Notes under the pieces: generated by a model | Seen by the model: only the letters and a program-made list of their open reading frames with translations | Databases searched by the model: none | What the model was told of the DNA's origin: nothing | Shown here: positions 26,654-35,736 of the stretch, in pieces | Layout of the letters: each line of letters opens with the position of its first letter | Position numbering within the stretch: position 1 is the stretch's first letter | NCBI RefSeq assembly: GCF_018967845.1 | Contig: NZ_JAHLZZ010000001.1 | Span: 3,472,001-3,536,000 of the forward strand | DNA from: Hymenobacter siberiensis | GTDB lineage: Bacteria > Bacteroidota > Bacteroidia > Cytophagales > Hymenobacteraceae | Reading direction: 5' to 3' | DNA length: 64,000 nt | Position numbers and translations under genes: made by a program

Positions 26654-27718
26654 ATGTCCTCTCCCGCCCGCCCCCTTGCCTACCGTCCCGGGCTGGATGC
26701 CGTGCGCGCCGTGGCCATTCTGCTGGTCGTGGTGGGCCACTGGACGCTGCCATCCTTCCCCATGAGCCTGATGGGCAGCATGACGTTTTTTGTGCTGAGC
26801 GGCTATTTTATTTCGGGTATCGTCTGGAAAAAGGAGGTGTATGTGGGCGCGCCCGGGCGCTGGGAGCGGCGGCTGGGCGTATTTTTCCTCCGGCGCCTGA
26901 TACGTACCCTCCCCCCCTACTATATGTCGGTGGCGCTGGGGTTTGCGCTGCCGCTCGTCACGCTGCACCAATACCCCGGCTGGTTTCTGGTGCCGGTTTC
27001 CAACCTCCTGTTCTACCGGTTGCAGCACTGGGGCGAAGGCGTGGGCCACTACTGGACCATGGCCGTCGATGAGCAGTTTTACCTGCTGTGGCCGGTGCTG
27101 CTGGCCGTGGTGCCCAAGCGAACGCGCTGGCTGCTGCTGGTAGCCGCCTGTGGCCTGATTTTTCGCATTGCCTGGAGCACCTGGGTACGGCCCAAGCTGG
27201 CTTTTGCGCTGCTTCCCGGCTGCCTCGATTTATTCGCGGCCGGAGCCATTCTGCGCCACGTCGAGCAGCTGCCGGTGGTGCGGCGGTTTGCCCATTTCCG
27301 CTGGGTAGCGCTGTCCTGGCTGGCCTGGAGCGCCCTTTGGGGCATCCTCTACCTCACGGAACTGCACTACGTCTGGCTGCTCATCTATGGCAGCGCCGGT
27401 TGCGTGCCCGCCGTAATCACCCTCAACTGGGCCGTGCATCAGGCCACACGCCCCGCCCACGAAAAGCCCGTGCTCACCGCCCTGCGCTGGGTGGGCCAGC
27501 GCAGCTACGGCTGCTACCTCTACCACCTGATGCTGCCGGTATTTTACCAGCGGGCCATTTATCACCTGTTTGCCGCCCCCGAAACCCGTAGTTTCTGGCT
27601 CAGCCCCCTGCCAACGGTGATGCTGCTACTGCCCGCCATGCTGCTGCTGGCCGCCGCTTCCTGGCACTGGCTCGAAACCCCGCTCAACCATTGGAAAAAC
27701 CGGCTGGCTTACGATTGA
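26654..27718 (+). CDS. Membrane acyltransferase (acyltransferase_3/OafA type)
   Basis: The protein is 354 residues with about ten hydrophobic segments. The catalytic-type His is in ILLVVVGHWTLPSF, followed by FFVLSGYFISG, RRLIRTLPPYYM and HYWTMAVDEQFYLLWPVLL. All are signatures of integral-membrane acyltransferases that add acetyl or other acyl groups to cell-surface sugars. The final helix ends in HWLETPLNHW, as usual. The start is ATG 26654. It lies next to an FkbM methyltransferase, so both may modify surface polysaccharide (inference). Confidence 0.92.
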   Translation: MSSPARPLAYRPGLDAVRAVAILLVVVGHWTLPSFPMSLMGSMTFFVLSGYFISGIVWKKEVYVGAPGRWERRLGVFFLRRLIRTLPPYYMSVALGFALPLVTLHQYPGWFLVPVSNLLFYRLQHWGEGVGHYWTMAVDEQFYLLWPVLLAVVPKRTRWLLLVAACGLIFRIAWSTWVRPKLAFALLPGCLDLFAAGAILRHVEQLPVVRRFAHFRWVALSWLAWSALWGILYLTELHYVWLLIYGSAGCVPAVITLNWAVHQATRPAHEKPVLTALRWVGQRSYGCYLYHLMLPVFYQRAIYHLFAAPETRSFWLSPLPTVMLLLPAMLLLAAASWHWLETPLNHWKNRLAYD

Positions 27719-27758
27719 AGGCGTAGCGACGCACTTTGTGTCTATATATCGCCAGACC

Positions 27759-27776
27759 GACTTTCTAAACAGCTTC
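27759..27776. repeat. MITE-A right-end fragment
   Basis: GACTTTCTAAACAGCTTC is identical to the right ends at 21161-21178 and 58129-58146. The left end is not recognisable upstream, so this is a solo end or decayed copy. Confidence 0.65.
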
Positions 27777-27993
27777 ACTAATAGCCCAGCGCTTCAGCGC
27801 GCATTTTTCGGGCGGTATTTCGTTTAATTATCCGGTTCCAGCCTTCCATTTTGGCCAGTTGCCATCCCGAAAAGACCCGATAAAACCTCCTGCATTTGGC
27901 CTGCCAACCCAGCGCCCCGGCCTTATTCTCTGCTTCCACCGCCCATTTCCTACTACTATACTCAACTATCTCATCAATTCCTTCAAGCGGAAA

Positions 27994-28791
27994 ATGGCCC
28001 GCCGCATCACCCAAAAGCACCCGATGGTGCTCGACACGTTCACCATTCCCGGCACCGGCAGCGGGCAGGTGCAGTTTGCCAACCAGGAAAATCCGCTGAT
28101 TGAGAAGAAGGTGTTCACCAAAGAAACGGTCGACTTTTTCAAGAAATTTCTCCACCCCAGCGACTTCGCCATCGACATAGGGGCCAACATCGGCCACACC
28201 ACCGTGCAGATAGCCCTGGCTACCGGCCCCACCGGCCCCACCCTCGGCTTCGACCCCAATCTCTATGTCTTCGAAATTCTGCAACGCAACGCCGCGCTCA
28301 ACCCCGAGCTGGTTCGCATCGGAGCCCACAACCTGGCCATTTCCGAGCAGGACGACGAATTCTACTACAACTCCTCCGAAGCTTCCTTCAACAACGGCGG
28401 CATCTCCAAAACACCAACGAATAAACACGGCAAATACTCCCTCAGCACCAAGATAAAGGGCGTTAATCTCGAAGGCTTTCTGGAAAAACAATACCCCGAT
28501 TTCCTCCAAAAGCTCACGCTGATTAAAATCGATACCGAAGGCTACGACAAGGAAATTATCCGCTCCATTTCCAGCCTCATCACCAAATACAAGCCCGTCA
28601 TCATCTCCGAATGCTTCGGCAAGAATTCCGACGAGGAGAAATTCGAGCAGTTCAACCTGCTGGAATCCCTGGGATATTCGCTGTTCTATTTCACCGACTT
28701 TGTCGCTACCACGGAAATCATCACCATCAAGCGCAAGGAGGAAATGCTGAAATACAAGCACTTCGATTTCTACGCCACGCCCAGTGCTTAA
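27994..28791 (+). CDS. FkbM-family methyltransferase
   Basis: The protein is 265 residues. The SAM-binding loop is FAIDIGANIGHTTVQIA, followed by FDPNLYVFEILQRN and LIKIDTEGYDKEIIRS, the typical FkbM acidic motif. The end carries IISECFGK. Members O-methylate sugars or other small molecules. ATG 27994 (MARRITQKHP) is chosen. An in-frame TTG at 27859 would add 45 residues, of which only the last dozen (ILNYLINSFKRK) look native. It is convergent with ftsZ across a strong terminator. Confidence 0.88.
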   Translation: MARRITQKHPMVLDTFTIPGTGSGQVQFANQENPLIEKKVFTKETVDFFKKFLHPSDFAIDIGANIGHTTVQIALATGPTGPTLGFDPNLYVFEILQRNAALNPELVRIGAHNLAISEQDDEFYYNSSEASFNNGGISKTPTNKHGKYSLSTKIKGVNLEGFLEKQYPDFLQKLTLIKIDTEGYDKEIIRSISSLITKYKPVIISECFGKNSDEEKFEQFNLLESLGYSLFYFTDFVATTEIITIKRKEEMLKYKHFDFYATPSA

Positions 28792-28812
28792 AAGCAATAA
28801 TTAAGTACTTGC

Positions 28813-28881
28813 GCAGAAGCACCCGTAAGCTCCGGTCCGACCGCCTGGGGCGGTCGGACCGGAGCTTACGGGTGCTTCTGC
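28813..28881. repeat. Perfect 33-bp-stem palindrome with GGTCCGACC core
   Basis: Two 33-base arms separated by three bases pair exactly: GCAGAAGCACCCGTAAGCTC at the outer end, GGTCCGACCGCC at the inner end. The inner GGTCCGACCGCC core is shared with the two palindromes at 39756-39784 and 39841-39869. Confidence 0.9.
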
Positions 28882-28896
28882 TTGGCTATTTAACAC

Positions 28897-28942
28897 CAAT
28901 AAAAAGGCCGCCGCTGAAATTTCAGCGGCGGCCTTTTTATTG
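28897..28942. terminator. Bidirectional terminator of ftsZ and the FkbM gene
   Basis: A perfect 46-bp palindrome: CAATAAAAAGGCCGCCGCTG and its complement, with A and T runs at the two ends. It sits between convergent genes, 16 bases from the ftsZ stop, and should end both transcripts. Confidence 0.92.
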
Positions 28943-28958
28943 ACATTCGACCAATTAC

Positions 28959-30455
28959 CTAGTCCACATTATCGTGCAGAAACCGGTTATCACCCAGTAG
29001 CTCATTATCGTCCGACAAGTTGAAGCGAGAGATATTCTGGGCCGAGCTAGGCTCCACGTTCTCCAGCTTCACCTGGCGGCGCAGGTAGGCGGGCGTATCA
29101 TATTGGCTCACCGCCTCGGGCGGCAGGCCGTTGCTCAGCTCCTGCAAGCGGCGCCGACGCTCCAGCGCCTGGGCATCCATGGCCGGGCGGGGACGGTGAG
29201 AATCCGGGCCGGCGGCGGGCGCAGGCGCAGCAGCGCTCGACGTGAGCACGGGCTCCGTGGGCGCGCTGGCCGGGATGCCGGCCAGCGGCGGCACATTGTG
29301 CGCCGAAGGGCCGTTCAAATCGTGCATCACGCGGGCCGGCTCCGGCGCGCCAAAGCTGGGCACGAACGGGGCCGAAGTAGCCGATGTGTACGATGTCGCC
29401 TCCAGCTTAGGCGTTTCGGCCACCGGGGCCCCGATTGGCTCGTGCGAGGTGCTAGCAGCGCCCATGGTGGGCGTAGTGATGGAGTGCGCGTCGCGGGCAA
29501 AACCCGTGGCAATCACCGTCACGCGAATGCTCTGGCCCAGCGTATCGTCGATGCCGTGGCCGAAAATCATTTCGGCGTCCTGTCCGGCTTTCTCCTGGAT
29601 GTACTCTGTGATTTCCGTCAGCTCGTCCATTTCCAACTCGTGCTCGACGCCCGACATGATGGAGAGGAGGATGCGCTGCGCACCGTGAATGTCGGTATTG
29701 TTGAGCAGCGGCGAGTTCAGGGCTTCCTCGGCGGCGCGGCGGGCGCGGTTTTCGCCTTCGGTCACGCTGCTGCCCATCACGGCGGCCCCGCTGTCCTTCA
29801 TCACCGTTTTCACGTCCTCAAAGTCCACGTTCACATCGGCCGTTACGGTGATGATTTCAGCGATGGACTTAGCGGCCGTGGTCAGCACGGTATCGGCTTT
29901 GGCGAAGGCGGCACCCATCGTCAGGTTGCCGTAAATCTGCGGCAGCTTGTCGTTGAGAATCACCAGCACCGTATCGCAGTGCTCGCTCAGCGCCTTGATG
30001 CCCTCTTCGGCCTGCTGGCGCTTCTTCTTGCCCTCAAACATAAACGGGGCCGTCACGATACCTACCGTGAGAATGCCCAGTTCCTGCGCCACCTGCGCAA
30101 TCACAGGAGCAGCACCCGTACCGGTGCCACCGCCCATGCCGGCCGTGATGAAGAGCATTTTGGTGCCCTGGTTCAGCAGGTCGCGGATTTGCTCCTTGCT
30201 CTCGATGGCCGCCTGGCGGCCGCGCTCGGGCTTGGCACCCGCACCGAGACCTTCGGTGAGGTCGACGCCAATTTGCAGCTTATTGGGCACCGTGGAGCTT
30301 TGCAGCGCCTGGTGGTCGGTGTTGCAGATGATAAACTCCACGTCCTTGATGCCCTGCTTGTGCATGTGCTTCACGGCATTGGAGCCACCGCCACCAACCC
30401 CAATCACCTTGATGATGGACTTACTCTGGGCGGGAATATCGAATTTGTAATTCAT
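28959..30455 (-). CDS. ftsZ: Cell division protein FtsZ
   Basis: This is the tubulin-like GTPase that forms the division ring. The protein is 498 residues: a core of about 330 residues, then a long Pro/Ala-rich linker and a conserved-looking tail (SRFNLSDDNELLGDNRFLHDN). The GTP-binding signature is MGGGTGTGAAP near residue 107, with IGVGGGGSNAV at the N-terminus and the T7 loop NVDFEDVKTVM. It is the last gene of the dcw cluster, separated from ftsA by 101 bases holding an AT-rich repeat. The start is ATG 30455. Confidence 0.98.
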   Translation of the reverse strand: MNYKFDIPAQSKSIIKVIGVGGGGSNAVKHMHKQGIKDVEFIICNTDHQALQSSTVPNKLQIGVDLTEGLGAGAKPERGRQAAIESKEQIRDLLNQGTKMLFITAGMGGGTGTGAAPVIAQVAQELGILTVGIVTAPFMFEGKKKRQQAEEGIKALSEHCDTVLVILNDKLPQIYGNLTMGAAFAKADTVLTTAAKSIAEIITVTADVNVDFEDVKTVMKDSGAAVMGSSVTEGENRARRAAEEALNSPLLNNTDIHGAQRILLSIMSGVEHELEMDELTEITEYIQEKAGQDAEMIFGHGIDDTLGQSIRVTVIATGFARDAHSITTPTMGAASTSHEPIGAPVAETPKLEATSYTSATSAPFVPSFGAPEPARVMHDLNGPSAHNVPPLAGIPASAPTEPVLTSSAAAPAPAAGPDSHRPRPAMDAQALERRRRLQELSNGLPPEAVSQYDTPAYLRRQVKLENVEPSSAQNISRFNLSDDNELLGDNRFLHDNVD

Positions 30456-30553
30456 ATTTTTGAATTATAAATTATAAATTATAAATTATAAATCATGGGT
30501 TGACCTGGTTCATTTGGCCAATTCATAATTCATAATTTATAATTTATAATTAT
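30456..30553. repeat. AATTATA tandem and inverted repeat between ftsA and ftsZ
   Basis: At least four tandem 7-bp AATTATA units (from about 30463) face a reverse-complement series (CATAATTTATAATTTATAAT) before the ftsA stop. They form an AT-rich hairpin in an otherwise GC-rich cluster. Confidence 0.85.
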
Positions 30554-30556
30554 TTC

Positions 30557-31963
30557 CTAGTAGGATTTATCGTCGTAATCGTCAATCAGCAGCCCTTTGG
30601 TGCGGGAGATGATGTCCTTAAAGAAGCGGCTGGCGGCACCGGGCTCCTTGGCCTTGGCAGGCTGCGGTGCGGGGGCCGGAGCCGCTGGCGTAGCGGCCAC
30701 CCGGGTTTCTACCGGCGCGGGCGCGGCCTGGGCTACGGGCGCGGCGGCGGCATAGTAGGACGGCACGGCTGCCTGCTCCTCTTCGTAGCTGGGGCGCGTC
30801 ACCTGCCGCTCGTCGAGCGAGTGGTAGCCCGACAGCACGAGGCCCACAGTAGTGGCGTACATCGGCGATTTCACGGCTTCGATGCGGCTCTTACCGAGGT
30901 GCTGGTTGGGGTAGCCGATACGAGTATCCAGACCGGTAATGTACTCAGTGAGCTGCTCCAGGTTCTGAAGCTGCGAGCCGCCGCCGGTGAGCACGATGCC
31001 CGCCGACAGCTTGTCGTGCAGGCCCATGCGGTAGATTTCGGCATACACCAGCTCCATGATTTCCGACATGCGGGCCTCAATGATATACGCCAGGTTTTTC
31101 AGCGAAACTTCCTTGGGCGGGCGGTTGGGCAGGCCGGGAATGCTCACGATTTCGTAGTCGCTGGCTTCCTGGGCAATGGCTTTGCCAAACTTCACCTTCA
31201 GCTGCTCGGCCTGGCCGGGAGCCACGTTGCAGCCGGTTTTGATGTCCTGCGTGATGATATTGCCCCCGAACGGCAGCACCGCCGCGTGGCGGATAATGCC
31301 GTCCTTGAACACCGCCAAGTCGGTGGTGCCGCCCCCAATGTCAATCAGGGCCACGCCGGCCTCCTTCTCCTCCTCCGAGAGGATGGACATGGAACTGGCG
31401 AGGGGTTCGAGAATCAGGTCGGCGATTTCGAGGCCGGCCTTGGTCACGCACTTGTTGATGTTGTTGATGGCCGTGCTCTGGGCCGTGATGATGTGGAAGT
31501 TGCCTTCCAGGCGCACGCCTTCGTAGCCCACGGGGTCGGAAATACCTTCCTCGTAGTCCACTTTGTAGTCCTGCGGCATCACATGGATGATTTGCGAGCC
31601 GGGCTGGGTCACGAGGCGGTACATGTCCTGCGTGAGGCGCGCCACGTCATCCGGCCCGATGGTGTCGTGCGAGTTGCGCGTGATGCTGCCGTTGTGCTGG
31701 AGGCTCTTGATGTGCTGGCCGGCAATGCCGACGTTTACCACTCCAATGCTAATTCCGGACTGTTCTTCGGCCTGCCGAATGGCCCGTTTGATGGCGTCTA
31801 CGGTCTTGTCGATGTTGAGCACGATGCCCCGCGAAACCCCTTCGGAAACGGCTTTGCCCATGCCCAGGATTTCGAGTTTGCCGAACTCATTTTTGCGGCC
31901 CACCAGGGCGCAGATTTTTGTGGTACCAATGTCGAGCCCGACGACGATTTTGTCTTGTTGCAT
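30557..31963 (-). CDS. ftsA: Cell division protein FtsA
   Basis: This is an actin-like ATPase that tethers FtsZ to the membrane. The protein is 468 residues. VVGLDIGTTKICALVG is the phosphate-1 loop, VALIDIGGGTTDLAVF phosphate-2 and GIVLTGGGSQLQNLEQL the adenosine motif. The C-terminus, after an Ala/Pro-rich linker, is SRFFKDIISRTKGLL, an amphipathic helix fit for membrane anchoring. The start is ATG 31963. It is downstream of ftsQ by 85 bases, where only a short GCGAAT/ATTCGC stem occurs. Confidence 0.97.
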   Translation of the reverse strand: MQQDKIVVGLDIGTTKICALVGRKNEFGKLEILGMGKAVSEGVSRGIVLNIDKTVDAIKRAIRQAEEQSGISIGVVNVGIAGQHIKSLQHNGSITRNSHDTIGPDDVARLTQDMYRLVTQPGSQIIHVMPQDYKVDYEEGISDPVGYEGVRLEGNFHIITAQSTAINNINKCVTKAGLEIADLILEPLASSMSILSEEEKEAGVALIDIGGGTTDLAVFKDGIIRHAAVLPFGGNIITQDIKTGCNVAPGQAEQLKVKFGKAIAQEASDYEIVSIPGLPNRPPKEVSLKNLAYIIEARMSEIMELVYAEIYRMGLHDKLSAGIVLTGGGSQLQNLEQLTEYITGLDTRIGYPNQHLGKSRIEAVKSPMYATTVGLVLSGYHSLDERQVTRPSYEEEQAAVPSYYAAAAPVAQAAPAPVETRVAATPAAPAPAPQPAKAKEPGAASRFFKDIISRTKGLLIDDYDDKSY

Positions 31964-32048
31964 AGGATGCGGTGCTGGCGAGCAGTGAAGAAGCGGTGGA
32001 TTGGAAGTGAACTTTTTTTGACCTAACGGCCTATTTTTCAGCGAATTG

Positions 32049-32807
32049 CTATTCGCAAATAATCTGATTTTGATATTCGACGTTTACGCGGTGGTACGTG
32101 TCCCACCCCAAAACTGACGGAATTTGACGGTAAAATACCATAAGCTTTGCGAATTTCTCCGAAATATTTTCGGGGAGCCCGAATTCAATACGTTGGTCGC
32201 CTACTTGCTGCGTGAACGACATCTTACCACCGGGCTCAACAAATACCTCCGAGACCTGCGCTTTCCAGAATTCGTGCTCATCCACGTAGCGCAAAAACTC
32301 CAGGTAGCGTTGCCCGGTGCTATCCTGGAAAAATCCAGTTGGCAGGCTGCCGCCGCCGGGCCGCGCCACGGTGGCCACACGGGCCGTAAACAGCGGTGAT
32401 AGCGGCAGGGTGTGTCCTTCGGCATCAACGTAGGTATCGAGGCGGGTATCGGGGTGCGTGAGGCGGGCAATGGGGCGGTTCTGGCGCACGTCGGCGTGCA
32501 GGTTGCCGGCCAGGTCGCGGTACACCTGGGCGTCGCGCACGAAGGGGTGGGCCTTCAGGCGGGCCTCCAGCTCGCGTAGGCGCGGGCCCTCGGGCTGGGT
32601 GCCCAACACGGGCTCCTTGCCACCCTTGGTGAGCAGGGCTGTGACGCCGCGCTCGGAGATAAAATAGTTATCGAACTCGTTGGCAATGTTCACCTTCACG
32701 GCATTGACCGAGCGGTTGGACTGGCGCACGGCAGCAAAAGCGCCGAGGGCACCCAGCACCAGCAGGCAGGCGGCGGCAACAAGTAAGTTTCTAACGGTGC
32801 GTTCCAA
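32049..32807 (-). CDS. ftsQ: Cell division protein FtsQ
   Basis: The protein is 252 residues with a single transmembrane helix (about residues 7-27, LLVAAACLLVLGALGAFAAV) and a periplasmic POTRA-like region (KVNIANEFDNYFISERGV). It bridges cytoplasmic and periplasmic division proteins. The start is a TTG at 32807 (MERTVRNLL); no in-frame ATG lies near, and upstream codons run into a hairpin repeat. Position between murC and ftsA is as in other Bacteroidota. Confidence 0.92.
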   Translation of the reverse strand: MERTVRNLLVAAACLLVLGALGAFAAVRQSNRSVNAVKVNIANEFDNYFISERGVTALLTKGGKEPVLGTQPEGPRLRELEARLKAHPFVRDAQVYRDLAGNLHADVRQNRPIARLTHPDTRLDTYVDAEGHTLPLSPLFTARVATVARPGGGSLPTGFFQDSTGQRYLEFLRYVDEHEFWKAQVSEVFVEPGGKMSFTQQVGDQRIEFGLPENISEKFAKLMVFYRQIPSVLGWDTYHRVNVEYQNQIICE

Positions 32808-32841
32808 ATGGTGGAGTGGTGGGGTTATGGATTGGTGGGTT

Positions 32842-32877
32842 GACCGTCATGCTTCAGCTGCGCTCAGCATGACGGTC
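32842..32877. repeat. Short CGTCATGC-type hairpin between murC and ftsQ
   Basis: GACCGTCATGCT and AGCATGACGGTC are exact 12-bp arms around CAGCTGCGCTC-like sequence, in the 87-base gap of the dcw cluster. Confidence 0.82.
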
Positions 32878-32894
32878 TATAAGCCGTTCATTGA

Positions 32895-34292
32895 CTACTT
32901 CCAGCGCTCCGTAAGCATCAGTTTCAGCTGCGGCACCAGCGTATCAATATCCCCCGCGCCTACCGTGGCCAGCACATCGAAAGACGTGTCGGTTTGGGCG
33001 GCGGCAAGGACTTGTTCTTTGGTCACGAGGGCTTTGGTGGGGGCGGTAATTTCAGCCAGAAGCATTTCGGCAGTTATGCCGGGTAGCGGCTTCTCACGGG
33101 CGGGGTAAATATCCAACAAAAACACCTCATCTGCAATACTCAAGCTCTTGGAAAAGCCGGCGGCAAAGTCGCGGGTTCGAGTGAACAGATGAGGTTGAAA
33201 AATGACGCGCAGGCGCTTGTTCGGGTAGAGTGCCCGCACCGAACGCAGGAAGGCTTCGATTTCGCGTGGATGGTGGGCATAATCATCTAAATAAACGTTT
33301 TCGGGCGCGGTCACCACGAATTCGAACCGGCGCTTCACGCCCCGATAGGCGGCCACGCCGGCGCGGAGCAGCTCCTCTCCTACTCCCTGCAATTGGGCTA
33401 CGGCGGCGGCGGCCAGCATATTTTCGACGTTGTGGAAGCCGGGAACAGCAAGTTCCAGGCCAGGCACGGTGCTTTCGGGGCGATGCAGGTCGAAATGGAA
33501 GCGGTGGCCCGCGGCGGTGATGTTGGCGGCGTACAGCTCGGGGCCCTGCTCGGGCGAGAGACCGTAGCGGATGACGCGGGTGCCGGGCGGCACGGCGGCG
33601 GCCACGCTGGTATCGGCGGTATGATTGAGGAGAAGCGTGCCGCCGGGCTTAATCTGGGCCACAAACTGACGGAACGAATCAATGAGAGCCGCCTGGTTGC
33701 CGTAGATGTCGAGGTGGTCAGCGTCGGTGCTGGTCACGATGGCCACGTCGGGGAACAGGGTCAGGAAGCTGCGGTCGTACTCGTCGGCTTCGACCACGAT
33801 GGGGGCTTCGGGCGTGGCGGGCAGTAGCAGGTTGCTGCCCAGGTTCACCGAAATGCCGCCGAGGAAGGCCCCGGCATCGAGGCCGGCGTGGTGCAGCAGA
33901 TGGGCTACCATACTGCTGGTGGTGGTTTTGCCGTGGGTGCCGGCCACCGCGATGGTGTAGCGGCCCTGCGTCAGCACGCCCAGCACCTGGCTGCGCTTGC
34001 GGATGTCGTAGCCCTCGGCCCGCAGCCAGGCCCATTCCAGGCTGTCGGCCGGGATGGCGGGCGTGAGGATGACCAGCGTCTGGGCGCGGTTTTCGCGGAT
34101 TTCGGCGGGAATATTTTCTACCGCGTCGGCGTAGTGAATGGCAATGCCTTCGGCAGTGAGGGCGCGGGTGAGGGGCGTTTCGGTTTTATCGTAGCCGCTC
34201 ACCTGGTGGCCGTTGGCGCGGAACCAGCGGGCCAGGGCCGACATGCCGATGCCACCGATACCGAGGAAGAAAACGTAGGGAAACTGGTTCAA
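32895..34292 (-). CDS. murC: UDP-N-acetylmuramate-L-alanine ligase
   Basis: It adds the first L-Ala to UDP-MurNAc. The protein is 465 residues. FFLGIGGIGMSALARWF starts the UDP-binding domain; the ATP loop is VAGTHGKTTTSSMVAHL, with VVEADEYDRSF and YLDDYAHHPREIEAFL downstream. No ATG lies at the expected place; TTG at 34292 (MNQFPYVFFLG) is the best start. The two codons before it read ACG AAT, so an original ATG may have mutated to ACG (inference). Confidence 0.95.
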   Translation of the reverse strand: MNQFPYVFFLGIGGIGMSALARWFRANGHQVSGYDKTETPLTRALTAEGIAIHYADAVENIPAEIRENRAQTLVILTPAIPADSLEWAWLRAEGYDIRKRSQVLGVLTQGRYTIAVAGTHGKTTTSSMVAHLLHHAGLDAGAFLGGISVNLGSNLLLPATPEAPIVVEADEYDRSFLTLFPDVAIVTSTDADHLDIYGNQAALIDSFRQFVAQIKPGGTLLLNHTADTSVAAAVPPGTRVIRYGLSPEQGPELYAANITAAGHRFHFDLHRPESTVPGLELAVPGFHNVENMLAAAAVAQLQGVGEELLRAGVAAYRGVKRRFEFVVTAPENVYLDDYAHHPREIEAFLRSVRALYPNKRLRVIFQPHLFTRTRDFAAGFSKSLSIADEVFLLDIYPAREKPLPGITAEMLLAEITAPTKALVTKEQVLAAAQTDTSFDVLATVGAGDIDTLVPQLKLMLTERWK

Positions 34293-34317
34293 ATTCGTTG
34301 CTTTATATTTTGTCGAA

Positions 34318-34416
34318 ACGTCATGCCGAGCGCAGCCGAGGCATCTCGCTCGCTTCGTTGCAACGATTCAGTTACTGCTGCACGCGAGATGCTTCGGCTA
34401 CGCTCAGCATGACGTT
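34318..34416. repeat. CGTCATGC-type palindromic repeat between murG and murC
   Basis: AACGTCATGCCGAGCGCAGC and the facing arm ending GCATGACGTT, with inner GAGGCATCTCGC. It fills most of the 124-base gap. Confidence 0.85.
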
Positions 34417-35736
34417 CTACTTATTAATTAACTTCAATAGCTCGTCCACAATCGTCACAGTTGCATCGGGGCGGGCCAGCTCATGCACGCGCAGGCTGAG
34501 CTGCTGCTGACGCTCGGGGTCGGCGAGCAGGCGCAGGGCTTCGTCGTAGAGACGGGCGGGGGCGTGCTCGTCGGTGATGAGCACGGCGGCACCTTTGCTG
34601 ACCAGGGCCAGCGCGTTTTTGGTCTGGTGGTCTTCGGCTACGTTGGGCGAGGGCACCAGGATGCTGGCCTTGCCGGTGAGGCAAAGCTCGGACACCGACA
34701 GCGCCCCGGCGCGGCTGATGACGATATCGGCGGCGGCGTAGGCCAGGTCCATGCGTTGGATGAACTCCAGGGCGTGGAGGCCGGCGGCCTGGTCGGCCTG
34801 CTGCTGGGCTTCGGGGAAGTAGAGCTTGCCGGTTTGCCAGAGCAGTTGGATGCCGACTTCGAGCAGGCGCGGCAGCGCGGCGGCCGTAGCCTGGTTGAGG
34901 GTGCGCGCGCCGAGGCTGCCCCCGACAACCAAAATGGTTTTCCTGTTCGGGTCGAGGCCGAAGAAGTGTTGGGCCTCGGCGCGGTCGCCGCGGGAAATTT
35001 CGGTGCGGACGGGGTTGCCGGTGAGCACGAGCTTATCGGCGGGAAAGAATTTCTCCATGCCATCGTAGGCCACGCAGATGCGATTTACGCGCTTGGCCAG
35101 CAGCTTATTCACGAGGCCGGCGTAGGAGTTCTGTTCCTGAATGAGCGAGGGAATGGCCCGCGAAGTAGCGGCCAGCAGTACCGGGGCCGAGGCGTACCCT
35201 CCCACCCCGACCACGGCATCGGGCCGGAACTCTTCAATCAGCCTCCCGGCCTTACGCACCGAGCGAATTACCCGCAACGGAAATATCAGGTTCTGGGGCG
35301 TGAGGCGGCGCTGCAGGCCGGTAATGTCGAGGCCCACTATTTTATAGCCGGCATCGGGCACGCGGGTCATTTCCATGCGGCCGTTGGCCCCGACGAAAAG
35401 GATTTCGGCGTTGGGGTAACGAAACCGAATTTCATTGGCGATGGCCACGGCCGGGAAAATGTGCCCGCCTGTGCCGCCGCCGCTGATAATAATGCGCAAC
35501 GGTTCGGTTGAATTCACAGCCATATAATTTGATTCTTCAAGTTTCCAGCGTGTCATCGGTACGCCAAACATTTCCAACGCAAATTCTTGAGCGTCTAATT
35601 CGGTGTCTTGGAGGTAATCAAACTGAGTACTTCCGTTGAGGTAACAGTACAAATAAGACCCTACCCCTGATGAGTCATTCTCAATTTCAAACCTTATTCC
35701 ACCGTACTCGGCGGCCAGCACTTGCCGAGGTTTCAT
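34417..35736 (-). CDS. murG: MurG with an unusual 71-residue N-terminal module
   Basis: MurG adds GlcNAc to lipid I on the inner membrane face. The glycosyltransferase starts at ATG 35523 (MAVNSTEPLRIIISGGGTGG, residue 72) and has the normal length of 368 residues, with VVGGSLGARTLNQ, SRAGALSVSEL and EDHQTKNAL. Upstream, in the same frame and without a stop, are 71 further codons from ATG 35736, whose A overlaps the ftsW TAA. That stretch (GGIRFEIENDSSGVGSYLYC, then LDAQEFALEMFGVPMTRW) is AT-rich: 73 of 180 bases in 35521-35700 are G or C. It resembles a small separate protein. Whether a 439-residue fusion, a 368-residue MurG or both are made is unknown. Confidence 0.93.
   Translation of the reverse strand: MKPRQVLAAEYGGIRFEIENDSSGVGSYLYCYLNGSTQFDYLQDTELDAQEFALEMFGVPMTRWKLEESNYMAVNSTEPLRIIISGGGTGGHIFPAVAIANEIRFRYPNAEILFVGANGRMEMTRVPDAGYKIVGLDITGLQRRLTPQNLIFPLRVIRSVRKAGRLIEEFRPDAVVGVGGYASAPVLLAATSRAIPSLIQEQNSYAGLVNKLLAKRVNRICVAYDGMEKFFPADKLVLTGNPVRTEISRGDRAEAQHFFGLDPNRKTILVVGGSLGARTLNQATAAALPRLLEVGIQLLWQTGKLYFPEAQQQADQAAGLHALEFIQRMDLAYAAADIVISRAGALSVSELCLTGKASILVPSPNVAEDHQTKNALALVSKGAAVLITDEHAPARLYDEALRLLADPERQQQLSLRVHELARPDATVTIVDELLKLINK

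Noticed and set aside
29103..30470. Long open frame (455 codons) opposite ftsZ
   Set aside because: It is His- and Arg-rich with no domain; ftsZ on the other strand is certain.
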